NCBI RefSeq assembly: GCF_014196715.1
Contig: NZ_JACIEF010000004.1
Location: 620,001 to 684,000, forward strand
Source of the DNA: Pedobacter zeae
GTDB taxonomy: Bacteria > Bacteroidota > Bacteroidia > Sphingobacteriales > Sphingobacteriaceae
DNA length: 64,000 bases
Direction of reading: 5' to 3'
Shown here: positions 52,717 through 61,674 of the stretch, in pieces
How positions within the stretch are numbered: position 1 is the stretch's first letter
How the letters are laid out: each line of letters opens with the position of its first letter
Notes under the pieces: model-generated
The model's database searches: none
The model's input: only the letters and a program-made list of their open reading frames with translations
What the model was told of the DNA's origin: nothing
Position numbers and translations under genes: made by a program

Positions 52717-52824
52717 ATGAGAAAAAATCAACCTGCCAACAGGAGAAATCTGTTTTTCTATTCCTGCTTTTTTTTAGTGTCAGCACAATCTGGTAAAGCA
52801 GATTGCTTAAACAGGTCCTCGTAA
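52717..52824 (+). CDS. Possible 35-residue peptide or decayed signal peptide
   Basis: The ORF encodes a basic N-terminus, a hydrophobic core (LFFYSCFFLVSA) and QS, the look of a signal peptide with nothing behind it. It lies 92 bp before susC3. It may be a remnant of an earlier gene start or a chance ORF. Confidence 0.22.
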   Translation: MRKNQPANRRNLFFYSCFFLVSAQSGKADCLNRSS

Positions 52825-52916
52825 TAGAATGCAGTAAACTGATGTTGCCCATGTTGCAAATACATGAAAACATCAGAAGTATAATTACGCATTAATTAAC
52901 CTAACCATATAAACCT

Positions 52917-55900
52917 ATGAAACAAAATCTATTCTGTATCAAGAGGGGGTTTCTTCTCTTGTGTTTGGGAATGCTGTTTGCCCTCGGTGCAATGGCCCAA
53001 TCAAAAATTACCGGTAAAGTTATTGCCAGCGATGATAAATTGCCTGTTATCGGCGCCACCATCAAAATTAAAGATGCCGTTGGCGGTACCACTACCGATG
53101 GCAATGGAAACTTTTCTTTAACCGTTAAACCTACTGATGTATTGATCATTTCGTTTGTTGGTTACGCTACTAAAGAAGTGGCTGTAGGCAAACAGACTAA
53201 TATTGCGGTGGTGTTACAGGCCAACAATAATAACCTGACCGATGTGGTAGTAACCGGTTATTCCGCTCAACGGAAAAAGGATTTAACCGGTGCCGTTGCT
53301 GTGGTTAACATGGAACTGTTAAAAGCGCAGCCTGCTGCAAGTGCTGTAGAGGCCTTACAGGGTAAAGCTACAGGTGTACAGATTATAAACGATGGTGCAC
53401 CGGGCTCAACACCGCAGATCAGGATCAGGGGTATCAGTACCATTAATAATAACGAACCACTTTATGTTATTGATGGGGTTCCGTTCGAGGGTAAATTATC
53501 CTGGTTAAATCAAAATGATATCGAAAGCCTGCAGGTATTGAAGGATGCTTCTTCGGCTTCTATTTATGGCTCAAGGGCAAATAATGGGGTCGTAATTATT
53601 ACCACCAAAAAAGGGATAACAGGTGCACCAAAAATTACGGTTGATTCTTATTACGGCACACAGGTTCCACGGAAAAACAGTTTTCCTGAAATGATGAATC
53701 CACAGCAATATGCACAATATGTATTCGATGGTTATACCAATGCAGGTAAGCCAATTGAGGCAGGAAAAAATTATGGTCCGGGTCCGGTACCGGTATTACC
53801 TGAATATTTAGTGGCCGGATTAAAACTCGGGCAGGATGTTACTGCTGCGGATGCTGATCCGTCTAAGTATAATTATAGCCGTGATCCTGATCTCTTTTAT
53901 CAGATTACCAAAGCAAATAAAGCAGGTACCAACTGGTTTGATGAAATTACTGAAACCGCACCGGTTCAAAATTACCAGTTAAGCGCAACCGGGGGTGGAG
54001 AAAATGCCACATATACTTTCTCGGGCGGTTACTTGGATCAGAAGGGAACCATTAAATACACCGGGTTTAAACGGTTTAACTTTAGGTCGAACACCAATAT
54101 TTCGGCATTTAACAAAAGGGTTCGCTTTGGTGAAAATGCGCAATACAGTTATTCTGAAGGGTTTGGTTTGGGGGTAAACCCGAATGTTTCGGGCGATTAC
54201 CAGGACCAGGGGAGTGCGCTGGGCTGGGCATACCGGATTCCTACCATTATCCCGGTTTACGACATTGCCGGGAATTTTGCCGGAAGCCGTGGCAGCCAGT
54301 TGGGAAACGCCGAAAACCCCGTTGCCTTTCTGTACCGTGCTAAAGACAATAAAAATAAGAGCAATTTCTTCTTTGGAAATGTTTACGCAGAAGGCGATAT
54401 TATCCCGGGCTTGGTACTGAAAACCAATTTTGGAATACGTTATGAAAACTTTAACGGTTTATCCATGCGTTATCCGAACCTGGAGTTTTCTGAAGGTAAC
54501 AATTCGAACAGCCTGAACGAATACCAGGGCTATACTACCGAATGGACCTGGACGAACACGTTAAATTACAGCAAAGTATTTAGTGAAAGGCACAGGATAA
54601 ATGTGTTGCTGGGTACCGAAGCCATTAGATCGAGGTCAAGGCAGTTAAATGCAGGCAGAAATGGCTACTTCATTTTAGGCAGCCAGGATTATTATTACCT
54701 TAATACGGGGTCGTCTAACATCAGCAATTCCAGTTATGGATCAATAGGCTCACTGTTCTCCCTTTTTGCCAAGGCAGATTATTCCTATCATGACCGTTAC
54801 CTGGCCAGTGTTACCATTCGCCGCGACGGTTCTTCCAACTTCGGGCCCGCAAATAAATACGGCTACTATCCGGCAGCAAGTGTGGCATGGAGGTTATCAG
54901 AAGAAGAATTTATGAAAAGTATTAAATGGATCAGTGATTTAAAACTGCGGGTTGGATATGGCCAAACGGGGAACCAGCGGATACCTCCGTATCAATACAT
55001 CAACAGGTATCAAAGTTCTATTGTTAACTCGGCCTATGCCGTTGGTGGTGGTAATGGCCTTACTACCGGTGTATGGCAAAATGCTTATCAAAACCCTGAT
55101 GTAAAGTGGGAATCGTTAAAGGCCTTAAACATTGGTCTTGATTTTACATTGCTTGGCGGTGCAATTGATGGATCATTAGACTGGTATAACAAAAAGACCT
55201 CCGATATGCTTTATAACCAGCCATTGCCTTCGAGTATAGTGGGTTTAGGCAGTTCGCCTTATGTAAATATTGGCGATATGAGCAATAAAGGGGTCGAATT
55301 TAATGTTGCCTATCACTACGGAAGGAATGCAGACAGTCCTTTTAAATTCGATATTGGCCTAAACTTCTCCAAAAATGAGAATAAGATCATGAGGTTGGCA
55401 CCTGGTATTTTTAATCAGATTTATGGCAATTACCGAAGCTTGCAAACCAGTGTATTACAGGAAGGCGAATCTTTTGGCTCTTTCTTCGGCTACAAAACTG
55501 CCGGGATTTATCAAAGTGCTGCCGATATTCAAAACAACCCGTCGTATGCAGGTGCAAGGATTGGCGGTCTGCGTTACCAGGATATTAATGGCGATGGTAT
55601 CATCGATCCTAAAGACCGTACCATTATTGGCAATCCGAATCCGGATTTTACTTATGGAATAAACCTAAATGCATCTTATCGAAATTTTGATATTTCTGCA
55701 TTTTTATACGGCGTGCAGGGCAATGATTTATTTGAGGCTACCCGTTATTTTACCGACTTTCCATCATTTGCAGGTGCGAAAAGTACGAGATTGTTAAACG
55801 CCTGGAGTCCGTCTAATCCTTCAAGTCTCATCCCATCGGCTTATGTGGGTGCCTCAGATGTTGAGCTGGCTTCATCAAGCTATTATGTTCAGGATGGGAG

Positions 55901-56186
55901 CTTTTTAAGGCTTAAAAATATACAGTTAGGGTATTCAATTCCAACGGCTAAAGCATTTGGACCAAAATCGGGCATTAGCCGGGTAAGGCTTTATATCAGT
56001 GCTACCAACCTTTTCACCATTACCAATTATACGGGGCTGGATCCGGAGGTAAGTCAAACCCGAGATGCCGCTTCTTCTGTAGGAAGTGCCAGTCCGCCTG
56101 CCGATACCTTTTCGGCACTTGGGGTAGATAAAGGCGTTTATCCTTCGCCACGTCAATTTTTAATCGGTATTAATGTTGGATTTTAA
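52917..56186 (+). CDS. SusC-type TonB-dependent importer (SusC3)
   Basis: The 1089-residue protein has a signal peptide (LLCLGMLFALGAMAQ) and a carboxypeptidase-regulatory-like domain (about 30-105, KITGKVIASDDKLPVIGATI). The plug entry is DVVVTGYSAQRKK (about 108-120), followed by PLYVIDGVPFEG and LQVLKDASSASIYGSRANNG, and a barrel ending in LIGINVGF. It has the calcium-loop-like DINGDGIIDPKD. It pairs with SusD3, 15 bp downstream. No anti-sigma FecR domain, regulator or enzyme lies beside it, so the ligand is open. Confidence 0.93.
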   Translation: MKQNLFCIKRGFLLLCLGMLFALGAMAQSKITGKVIASDDKLPVIGATIKIKDAVGGTTTDGNGNFSLTVKPTDVLIISFVGYATKEVAVGKQTNIAVVLQANNNNLTDVVVTGYSAQRKKDLTGAVAVVNMELLKAQPAASAVEALQGKATGVQIINDGAPGSTPQIRIRGISTINNNEPLYVIDGVPFEGKLSWLNQNDIESLQVLKDASSASIYGSRANNGVVIITTKKGITGAPKITVDSYYGTQVPRKNSFPEMMNPQQYAQYVFDGYTNAGKPIEAGKNYGPGPVPVLPEYLVAGLKLGQDVTAADADPSKYNYSRDPDLFYQITKANKAGTNWFDEITETAPVQNYQLSATGGGENATYTFSGGYLDQKGTIKYTGFKRFNFRSNTNISAFNKRVRFGENAQYSYSEGFGLGVNPNVSGDYQDQGSALGWAYRIPTIIPVYDIAGNFAGSRGSQLGNAENPVAFLYRAKDNKNKSNFFFGNVYAEGDIIPGLVLKTNFGIRYENFNGLSMRYPNLEFSEGNNSNSLNEYQGYTTEWTWTNTLNYSKVFSERHRINVLLGTEAIRSRSRQLNAGRNGYFILGSQDYYYLNTGSSNISNSSYGSIGSLFSLFAKADYSYHDRYLASVTIRRDGSSNFGPANKYGYYPAASVAWRLSEEEFMKSIKWISDLKLRVGYGQTGNQRIPPYQYINRYQSSIVNSAYAVGGGNGLTTGVWQNAYQNPDVKWESLKALNIGLDFTLLGGAIDGSLDWYNKKTSDMLYNQPLPSSIVGLGSSPYVNIGDMSNKGVEFNVAYHYGRNADSPFKFDIGLNFSKNENKIMRLAPGIFNQIYGNYRSLQTSVLQEGESFGSFFGYKTAGIYQSAADIQNNPSYAGARIGGLRYQDINGDGIIDPKDRTIIGNPNPDFTYGINLNASYRNFDISAFLYGVQGNDLFEATRYFTDFPSFAGAKSTRLLNAWSPSNPSSLIPSAYVGASDVELASSSYYVQDGSFLRLKNIQLGYSIPTAKAFGPKSGISRVRLYISATNLFTITNYTGLDPEVSQTRDAASSVGSASPPADTFSALGVDKGVYPSPRQFLIGINVGF

Positions 56187-56201
56187 TTAAAAGAGATCAA
56201 A

Positions 56202-57914
56202 ATGAAACACATCAAATATATTCTTCTTTCCTTTTTGATTTGCAGTACGTTTTCCTGCAAAAAGGAGTTTTTAACGCTTCAGCCACAAGGTGAACTTACA
56301 GAAGAACAACTTACTACACAAGATGGTGTAGAAGGTTTGCTGGTAGGGGCTTATGGTTTACTCAATGGCAATGTAAACGGAACTTATGGCAATTACGGCG
56401 CAGCCCCAAGTCAATGGTTATTCGGCGAAGTTGCTTCTGATAATGCCCATAAAGGGAGCGAGATTGGCGATCAGCCACCTATGAATGCCATTGAACAACA
56501 TGCGCCGACCAGTACAAACGATAACTTATCGAATATCTGGGACAGGTGTTTTGAGGGCATTCAGCGTTGCAACAATACGCTTAAAATTTTGGCTAACCTG
56601 CAGGCCGGAAAAGGTACCGCAAAATTTAGCGATGCCCGAGCAAAGGAAATTCAGGGCGAAACCAGGTTACTCCGGGCACATTATTATTTCTTTTTGGTAC
56701 GGATATTTAAAGTTGTGCCGTATATTACCGAAGCTACAAGCGGCACTTTTGTTCCGAATGATAAAGATATTTATCCAAACATTGTTGATGACCTGCAGTT
56801 TGCCCTTGCTAATTTAAGCACGACCAAACCAAAAAATCAAAAAGGCAGGGTAGATAAATATGCTGCCCAGGCTTATCTCGGGAAAGTACTGTTATATCAA
56901 AAGAAATATTCTGAGGCATACGACTTGCTCAATGCCGTAATTTTGGCAAAACCATCCCTGGTTGATATGCCGTATTCGGATAACTTTGATATTACCAAAG
57001 AAGACGGACCAGAAACCATTATGTCTGTTCAGCATTCTGTTGGAACAGATGGCACCGGGGGCGATAATGGCAATGTAGGCGATATGCTTAACTTCCCGTA
57101 TGGTAATGCGCCGATTAACTGCTGCGGTTTCTTCCAGCCGACCATAGATTTGGCCAACTCATTTAAGGTGAATGCGGCAGGTTTACCGCTATTAGATGGC
57201 AGTTACCGGAATAATCCATATAAATCTGATTTTGGATTAACCGGGGCCGATAAGGCAAACTATGTGGTGGATAAAACTTTGCCTTTGGATCCAAGAATAG
57301 AATCGACACTGGGAAGACGAGGTGTTCCATACCGAGATTGGGGTTTAATGCCTGGGGATACCTGGATCCGTGATGCCAGTAACGGTGGCCCCTTCCTGGC
57401 CGTTAAAAATACCATTGATGCTGCTCAGATTTCGAGCGGGACAGCGCCTGGCAATACCAATGTAACCGGACTGAATGTAAACCTGATCCGTTTGGGCGAT
57501 GTTTACCTGATGGCAGCAGAATGTGCGGTCGAAAAAGGTGATTTGGACAGGGCTTTAACATTGGTGAATGCCGTGAGGGCAAGGGCGGCCAAAATAACAC
57601 CACAATCTATAAACGGGGCACCTGCTGCAGCTTATAAAGTTAGCCCGTATCTGTCATTTCCGAATGATACCTATGCGAGAAACGCGGTACGTTTTGAACG
57701 GAGATTGGAATTAGCCATGGAAGGCCACCGGTTTTTTGACCTTGTGCGTTGGGGCATAGCCAAACAAACCCTCGAAAGTTATTTTTCTTTTGAAGGCGGG
57801 TACTTCAGCTATTTAAAAGGCATTACCATCGAAGCCAGAGATGATTATTTCCCTTTACCGCAGGATCAGATCGATAGGAGTAAGGGGGCGTTGAAACAAA
57901 GCCCGGGATATTAA
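56202..57914 (+). CDS. SusD/RagB family lipoprotein (SusD3)
   Basis: The 570-residue product has a lipobox with Cys19 (STFSCKKEFL). SusD blocks include TLQPQGELTEEQLTTQDGVEGLL, GETRLLRAHYYFFLVRIFKVVPYI, and AVRFERRLELAMEGHRFFDLVRWG near the C-terminus. It is the surface partner of SusC3. After it comes a GC-rich hairpin and a 445-bp gap; no glycoside hydrolase follows. The downstream GPH-type symporter is on the opposite strand. Confidence 0.92.
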   Translation: MKHIKYILLSFLICSTFSCKKEFLTLQPQGELTEEQLTTQDGVEGLLVGAYGLLNGNVNGTYGNYGAAPSQWLFGEVASDNAHKGSEIGDQPPMNAIEQHAPTSTNDNLSNIWDRCFEGIQRCNNTLKILANLQAGKGTAKFSDARAKEIQGETRLLRAHYYFFLVRIFKVVPYITEATSGTFVPNDKDIYPNIVDDLQFALANLSTTKPKNQKGRVDKYAAQAYLGKVLLYQKKYSEAYDLLNAVILAKPSLVDMPYSDNFDITKEDGPETIMSVQHSVGTDGTGGDNGNVGDMLNFPYGNAPINCCGFFQPTIDLANSFKVNAAGLPLLDGSYRNNPYKSDFGLTGADKANYVVDKTLPLDPRIESTLGRRGVPYRDWGLMPGDTWIRDASNGGPFLAVKNTIDAAQISSGTAPGNTNVTGLNVNLIRLGDVYLMAAECAVEKGDLDRALTLVNAVRARAAKITPQSINGAPAAAYKVSPYLSFPNDTYARNAVRFERRLELAMEGHRFFDLVRWGIAKQTLESYFSFEGGYFSYLKGITIEARDDYFPLPQDQIDRSKGALKQSPGY

Positions 57915-58359
57915 TTTGTAAATGAGTGTATTACAGCGGAGCGATGTTTGTGAGCATTGCTCCGCTAATGTATTTTACGCGATGAGTATACTAAGTTTTG
58001 ATGTGTCTTATGCGGTCAAAATCATTTTAGCAGATCCCGCATTTCATTGCCATCCTATCGGGATGGAGTGAACCTACGGTACTTTTATTTTTTATCAAAC
58101 AATTGGAGTATTCTCCTTTAATATGGATTAGGTGGCTGAAATATTGCTGCTACCAGTAGTAAAATAAACCCGACCAACAGCGTTATCCCGATTTAAGGAT
58201 GGTTTAACTTACAGTTTTACTTTATCGGGATTAAGCAAAGGGCGGGACTGCTGTAACCTAAGCAGCACAGAAATTGCTTTCCAAAAAAAATCAGAACTGT
58301 GAATAATACAGTAACTGCTTGGTTAAGGATCTTCGGTTGTTTATTCTCCCAGCTCTAGA
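57915..58359. other. Intergenic region between SusD3 and the GPH symporter
   Basis: A 12-bp stem (AGCGGAGC at 57935-57942 with GCTCCGCT at 57959-57966, plus inner pairs) follows SusD3 but lacks a T-run. The rest (58040-58330) shows fragments like CATCCTATCGGGATGG, typical of dispersed repeats. No gene is seen. Confidence 0.45.
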
Positions 58360-59694
58360 CTATTTCTCCTCTTTAAACCTGCTGAAAACCAACAGCGCAA
58401 TTAAACAGAGCCCAAAACCTACCACGCCGTTTAACCTTAAACCATAATCATTGCCGGGATCTTTGCCATAAACGGTAAGCATGGCGAAAATGGCGATGCC
58501 CAATGTTTGGCCGAGTTTTACAAAAAGGTATTTCACGGCAAAGAACATTCCTTCGTGGTTTTCACCTGTTTTTAAAGTATCTTTCTGGGCAATATCGGCC
58601 AGAATCGCTGTGGGTAAAATGCCAAGGGCGGCTAAGGGGAAAGAGGCCGATAATACCAGCATATAAATCTGTGTGTACGGACCAAAGGGTAATTTACCTA
58701 AAAAGAAAATGGTCACAAAGATTAAGCACAATACACCAAAGGCAAGCAATACAAAAGGTTTTTTACCAATTTTAGCAGAACCAAAATTAACAAGTGGATA
58801 AAATAACAGCGAAGCCATAACCATGGCCCCCATAAATTTGCCTCCTTCTGATTCCGGTAAACCCAGTAAAACGGTACAGAAGAATAATAAACCGCTCGAT
58901 ATAATACTCAATGCGGTATAAAAGGCAAAATCAGATATTAAGTAATATTTAAAATTACTGTTTTTAAAGGTACTTTTAATTGCCGGCCACAAAGGAACAT
59001 GTGTAGGTTTGGCAACTGAGAATTCCTTTTCGTTGATGAAAAAAATGGGCAATAACATCATTATACCGGATAAGATACACAAACCCCAAATTGCAGTCTG
59101 GATGGCTTCACTGCGGTTGGCTACATGAAAATGGGCTTCAACCAGGTCGGCAAAGTTATTCGTACAGGCTGATAAAATAATCCCGATCACAAAACCTACC
59201 TGTTGGTAACTGGATAGCTTAACTTTCTGTTTTGGTGTATTGGTTACTTCGGCCAGTAAAGCATTATACGGAATAATATAGGTAGTAACCGATATGAAAA
59301 ATAAGCAAAGCGTAATGGTTAACCACCAGGCGTTATGCAGGCTTTCTGTTTTTTGGATGGGGTAAAAAACCAGTCCGCAGAACAGCATCGCCGGAACAAT
59401 AGCCCATTTCATAAAAGGCATCCTGCGGCCGCTTTTATTGGTGCTGGCATCGCTTTTAGACGCAATAAAGGGATCGTAAATGGCATCAACCAATCTGCCC
59501 GAGGCCGCAATAATGGAAAGGATATTAAATGCACCCAGTAAAACAAGCTGCGGCACCAAAGGCGGTAAGCCGGCATTACTTGGCGGCAGATAGAAATAAG
59601 GAAGCATAACGATGATAATATTGGTCATCGTGCTCCAGCCAATCATACCGGCAGCATAAGCAATTTCTTGTTTTGGTGAGAGTGTTTTATTCAT
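58360..59694 (-). CDS. GPH-type (MelB-like) sugar:cation symporter of the MFS
   Basis: The 444-residue protein has 12 transmembrane segments and the GPH-family start (KQEIAYAAGMIGWSTMTNIII, then GRLVDAIYDPFIASKSD). The DxxxDP motif of the first half is typical of glycoside-pentoside-hexuronide symporters such as MelB and XynB-type transporters. It imports a sugar or a glycoside with Na+ or H+. It is followed, in the same direction, by no close gene; a possible small ORF and an APC permease lie upstream. The sugar cannot be inferred. Confidence 0.88.
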   Translation of the reverse strand: MNKTLSPKQEIAYAAGMIGWSTMTNIIIVMLPYFYLPPSNAGLPPLVPQLVLLGAFNILSIIAASGRLVDAIYDPFIASKSDASTNKSGRRMPFMKWAIVPAMLFCGLVFYPIQKTESLHNAWWLTITLCLFFISVTTYIIPYNALLAEVTNTPKQKVKLSSYQQVGFVIGIILSACTNNFADLVEAHFHVANRSEAIQTAIWGLCILSGIMMLLPIFFINEKEFSVAKPTHVPLWPAIKSTFKNSNFKYYLISDFAFYTALSIISSGLLFFCTVLLGLPESEGGKFMGAMVMASLLFYPLVNFGSAKIGKKPFVLLAFGVLCLIFVTIFFLGKLPFGPYTQIYMLVLSASFPLAALGILPTAILADIAQKDTLKTGENHEGMFFAVKYLFVKLGQTLGIAIFAMLTVYGKDPGNDYGLRLNGVVGFGLCLIALLVFSRFKEEK

Positions 59695-59756
59695 TAAAAA
59701 AGCTTAAAATTAATTCATTTCTTTTTTTTGAAAAGCAGGTTCCTGTGTTTATAGGT

Positions 59757-59894
59757 TCAATCAGCCCTGCTTTCCATTTTATTTCGCTGCGCTTCATGTT
59801 CATTCCAATCAGGTTTATTGGGTAAGGCCTGTGGTCCAAACTTAAAACCCCATTCGCCACGCAGAGCAGCCCAAAGGTAAATCGTCAGTTTCAA
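59757..59894 (-). CDS. Possible 45-residue protein or gene remnant
   Basis: From a TTG at 59894 the frame reads KLTIYLWAALRGEWGFKFGP, then QALPNKPDWNEHEAQRN and KMESRAD before TGA. The composition (many W, E and N, no runs of rare codons) looks coding. It lies between the permease and symporter genes in the same direction and has no ATG start. It could be a short real gene with a TTG start or the C-terminal stub of a lost gene. No family was recognised. Confidence 0.35.
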   Translation of the reverse strand: MKLTIYLWAALRGEWGFKFGPQALPNKPDWNEHEAQRNKMESRAD

Positions 59895-59907
59895 ATAAAA
59901 TATACCT

Positions 59908-61242
59908 TTATTTTTTAAGCCATCTGCTCACAAAATAAATCGCCAGAAAGCCAATAAAAATATATAAACCATTTAATGCAGCATTGGGATCGTCGGCGTA
60001 AATGCTCAGGGCCACAAAAGTATAAGCGGCAATAAATATAATAGGCAATATAGGATATAATGGCACAGTATAGATGGTTTTTTTATCAAGATGTGCAGTT
60101 CTTTTACGCAGAATAAAAATGGTGGCTGCCGAACTGGCCATGCTAATACTTTCTAAAAAGATGGTATAGTTTAAAATCTTATCAAAAGTTTTGGCATAGA
60201 AAATAATCACCACGGCAACAACAGTAAAAACACTCAGGCTTAAGGTTATGACCTCCGTTTTTTTATTCATACGGCTGAAAATCCTGGGTAAGGCACCTTC
60301 TTCACCCATAGCAAACATTGCCCGGGGGTTACTCAGCAAGTTTACATTAACATAGCCCATTACCGAGAAAAAAATAATAATCGAAAGGGCATTAAAGCCT
60401 GCTGGTCCGAATATTTTGGCGGCCAGTATAGCTGCTATACTTTCTGCCGATTTCAGTTCTTCGAAACCAATAACCTGAACATACACGTAATTAATGGCCA
60501 GGTACAGGATAACAATTATGGTTAAACCGATAATAATTGCCCGCGGAATTACCTTTTTGGCTTCTTTAACCTCGCCGCCAAAATTGATGGTTTGGGCGTA
60601 ACCGGCATAAGAAAAAGATACAGCGATTAAACATAAGCCCAGGGCTTTGCCATAATCGGTCCAGCTGGGTAAGGAGCCGTTGTTGGTTTTAAAAACGGGA
60701 GTGGCGGTTGGGATGTTCCCCACAAAAAATATGGCACAGATGAGGGTTAGAATCATCCCGATTTTAATAACCGTTAACACATTCTGGGTTTTGGAACTGG
60801 CCTTTAAACCCAGCAGGTTGATGAAATAAAATACCAGGATCGTAGTAATGGCCATAGCCACCCGGTAGGTTTCGTTTTGCATGGCCGGAGGTAGAATAAT
60901 CTTGCTCAGGTATTCCGCCCCGATAATGGATATGGCGGCTACCGATGCGGCGCTCGAAATAATTACAATGCAGTTAATGGCAAAGGCGATAGAAGGATGA
61001 TAGGCTGCTGAGAATATTTTGTAATAACCCCCGGTTACCGGAAAACGTGAGCCGATTTCGGCATAGGTTAATGCCCCGCAAAAAGCCACAAAACCTCCGA
61101 TAAACCAGGCAAGGTAAAACAACTCCGGAATTTGCGCCTTGGCGGCCACATTTACCGGTGTGCGGAAAACGCCCATGCCAATAACCAGACTTACCACAAT
61201 CATGGATAAATCGAATAGCGAAAGTTGCTTTTTCTGTTGCAT
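59908..61242 (-). CDS. APC superfamily amino acid permease
   Basis: The 444-residue protein has 12 transmembrane segments and the APC signature near the start (LSMIVVSLVIGMGVFRTP, then AWFIGGFVAFCGALTYAEIGSRFP with the GGY that follows). It imports or exchanges amino acids or related amines. It reads towards the small ORF and the GPH symporter. The closest subgroup appears to be the LAT-like exchangers of Bacteroidota, but specificity is not readable. Confidence 0.88.
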   Translation of the reverse strand: MQQKKQLSLFDLSMIVVSLVIGMGVFRTPVNVAAKAQIPELFYLAWFIGGFVAFCGALTYAEIGSRFPVTGGYYKIFSAAYHPSIAFAINCIVIISSAASVAAISIIGAEYLSKIILPPAMQNETYRVAMAITTILVFYFINLLGLKASSKTQNVLTVIKIGMILTLICAIFFVGNIPTATPVFKTNNGSLPSWTDYGKALGLCLIAVSFSYAGYAQTINFGGEVKEAKKVIPRAIIIGLTIIVILYLAINYVYVQVIGFEELKSAESIAAILAAKIFGPAGFNALSIIIFFSVMGYVNVNLLSNPRAMFAMGEEGALPRIFSRMNKKTEVITLSLSVFTVVAVVIIFYAKTFDKILNYTIFLESISMASSAATIFILRKRTAHLDKKTIYTVPLYPILPIIFIAAYTFVALSIYADDPNAALNGLYIFIGFLAIYFVSRWLKK

Positions 61243-61674
61243 GAATAAGGATATTTAAATTAAGTGATGAAGATAGGGAAATTATGTAATAGGTAAGATT
61301 GGGAGAGGTATATTAGTCGATGGTTCATGGTCATGGTTGATGGTTCACGATTATAGTTGATGGTTCGTGGTTGGTAGTGTACAATAATTTCTTAAGTGAA
61401 TATTTAGCAGATTCTTCAGGAAGGTTAAACCAACGGGCCATGAACGATCAAACTATTGACTATCGACCAAAGCATCTTCCCCAGCATGTTGAAACTTTCT
61501 TTTGCTTGCCTCGCAGAATAAATCTATTATTGTATAATATTTCTGAAAACTGTAAAAACAGCATCAGATCTATTCCTACAACAATTATCAATTTGATTAA
61601 AAAGTAACTGGGCCACTGGGCGCTGTTGCAGCATAGCCCGAAACGGGTTTTGATTGATAAACAGATAACACATT
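61243..61674. other. Intergenic region with simple GATGGTTCATGGT repeats
   Basis: 61318-61375 consists of imperfect repeats of ATGGTTCATGGT, TTGATGGTTCACG and TTGATGGTTCGTGG. A 78-codon ORF starting within it (GTG at 61377) is not credible. The parE leader follows, with no clear promoter box. Confidence 0.5.

Larger units (their letters stand above)
52342..52916. other. Control region between the helicase and susC3
   Basis: The 575-bp gap contains the helicase promoter on the minus side and an AT-rich stretch (52540-52640). It also holds a 35-codon ORF at 52717-52824 (MRKNQPANRRNLFFYSCFF start) that resembles a signal peptide. No full LacI-type operator is present. A promoter for susC3 was not found with confidence. 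Confidence 0.4.

Noticed and set aside
61377..61607. Short ORF before parE
   Set aside because: It starts inside a simple repeat and its composition does not look like a protein.
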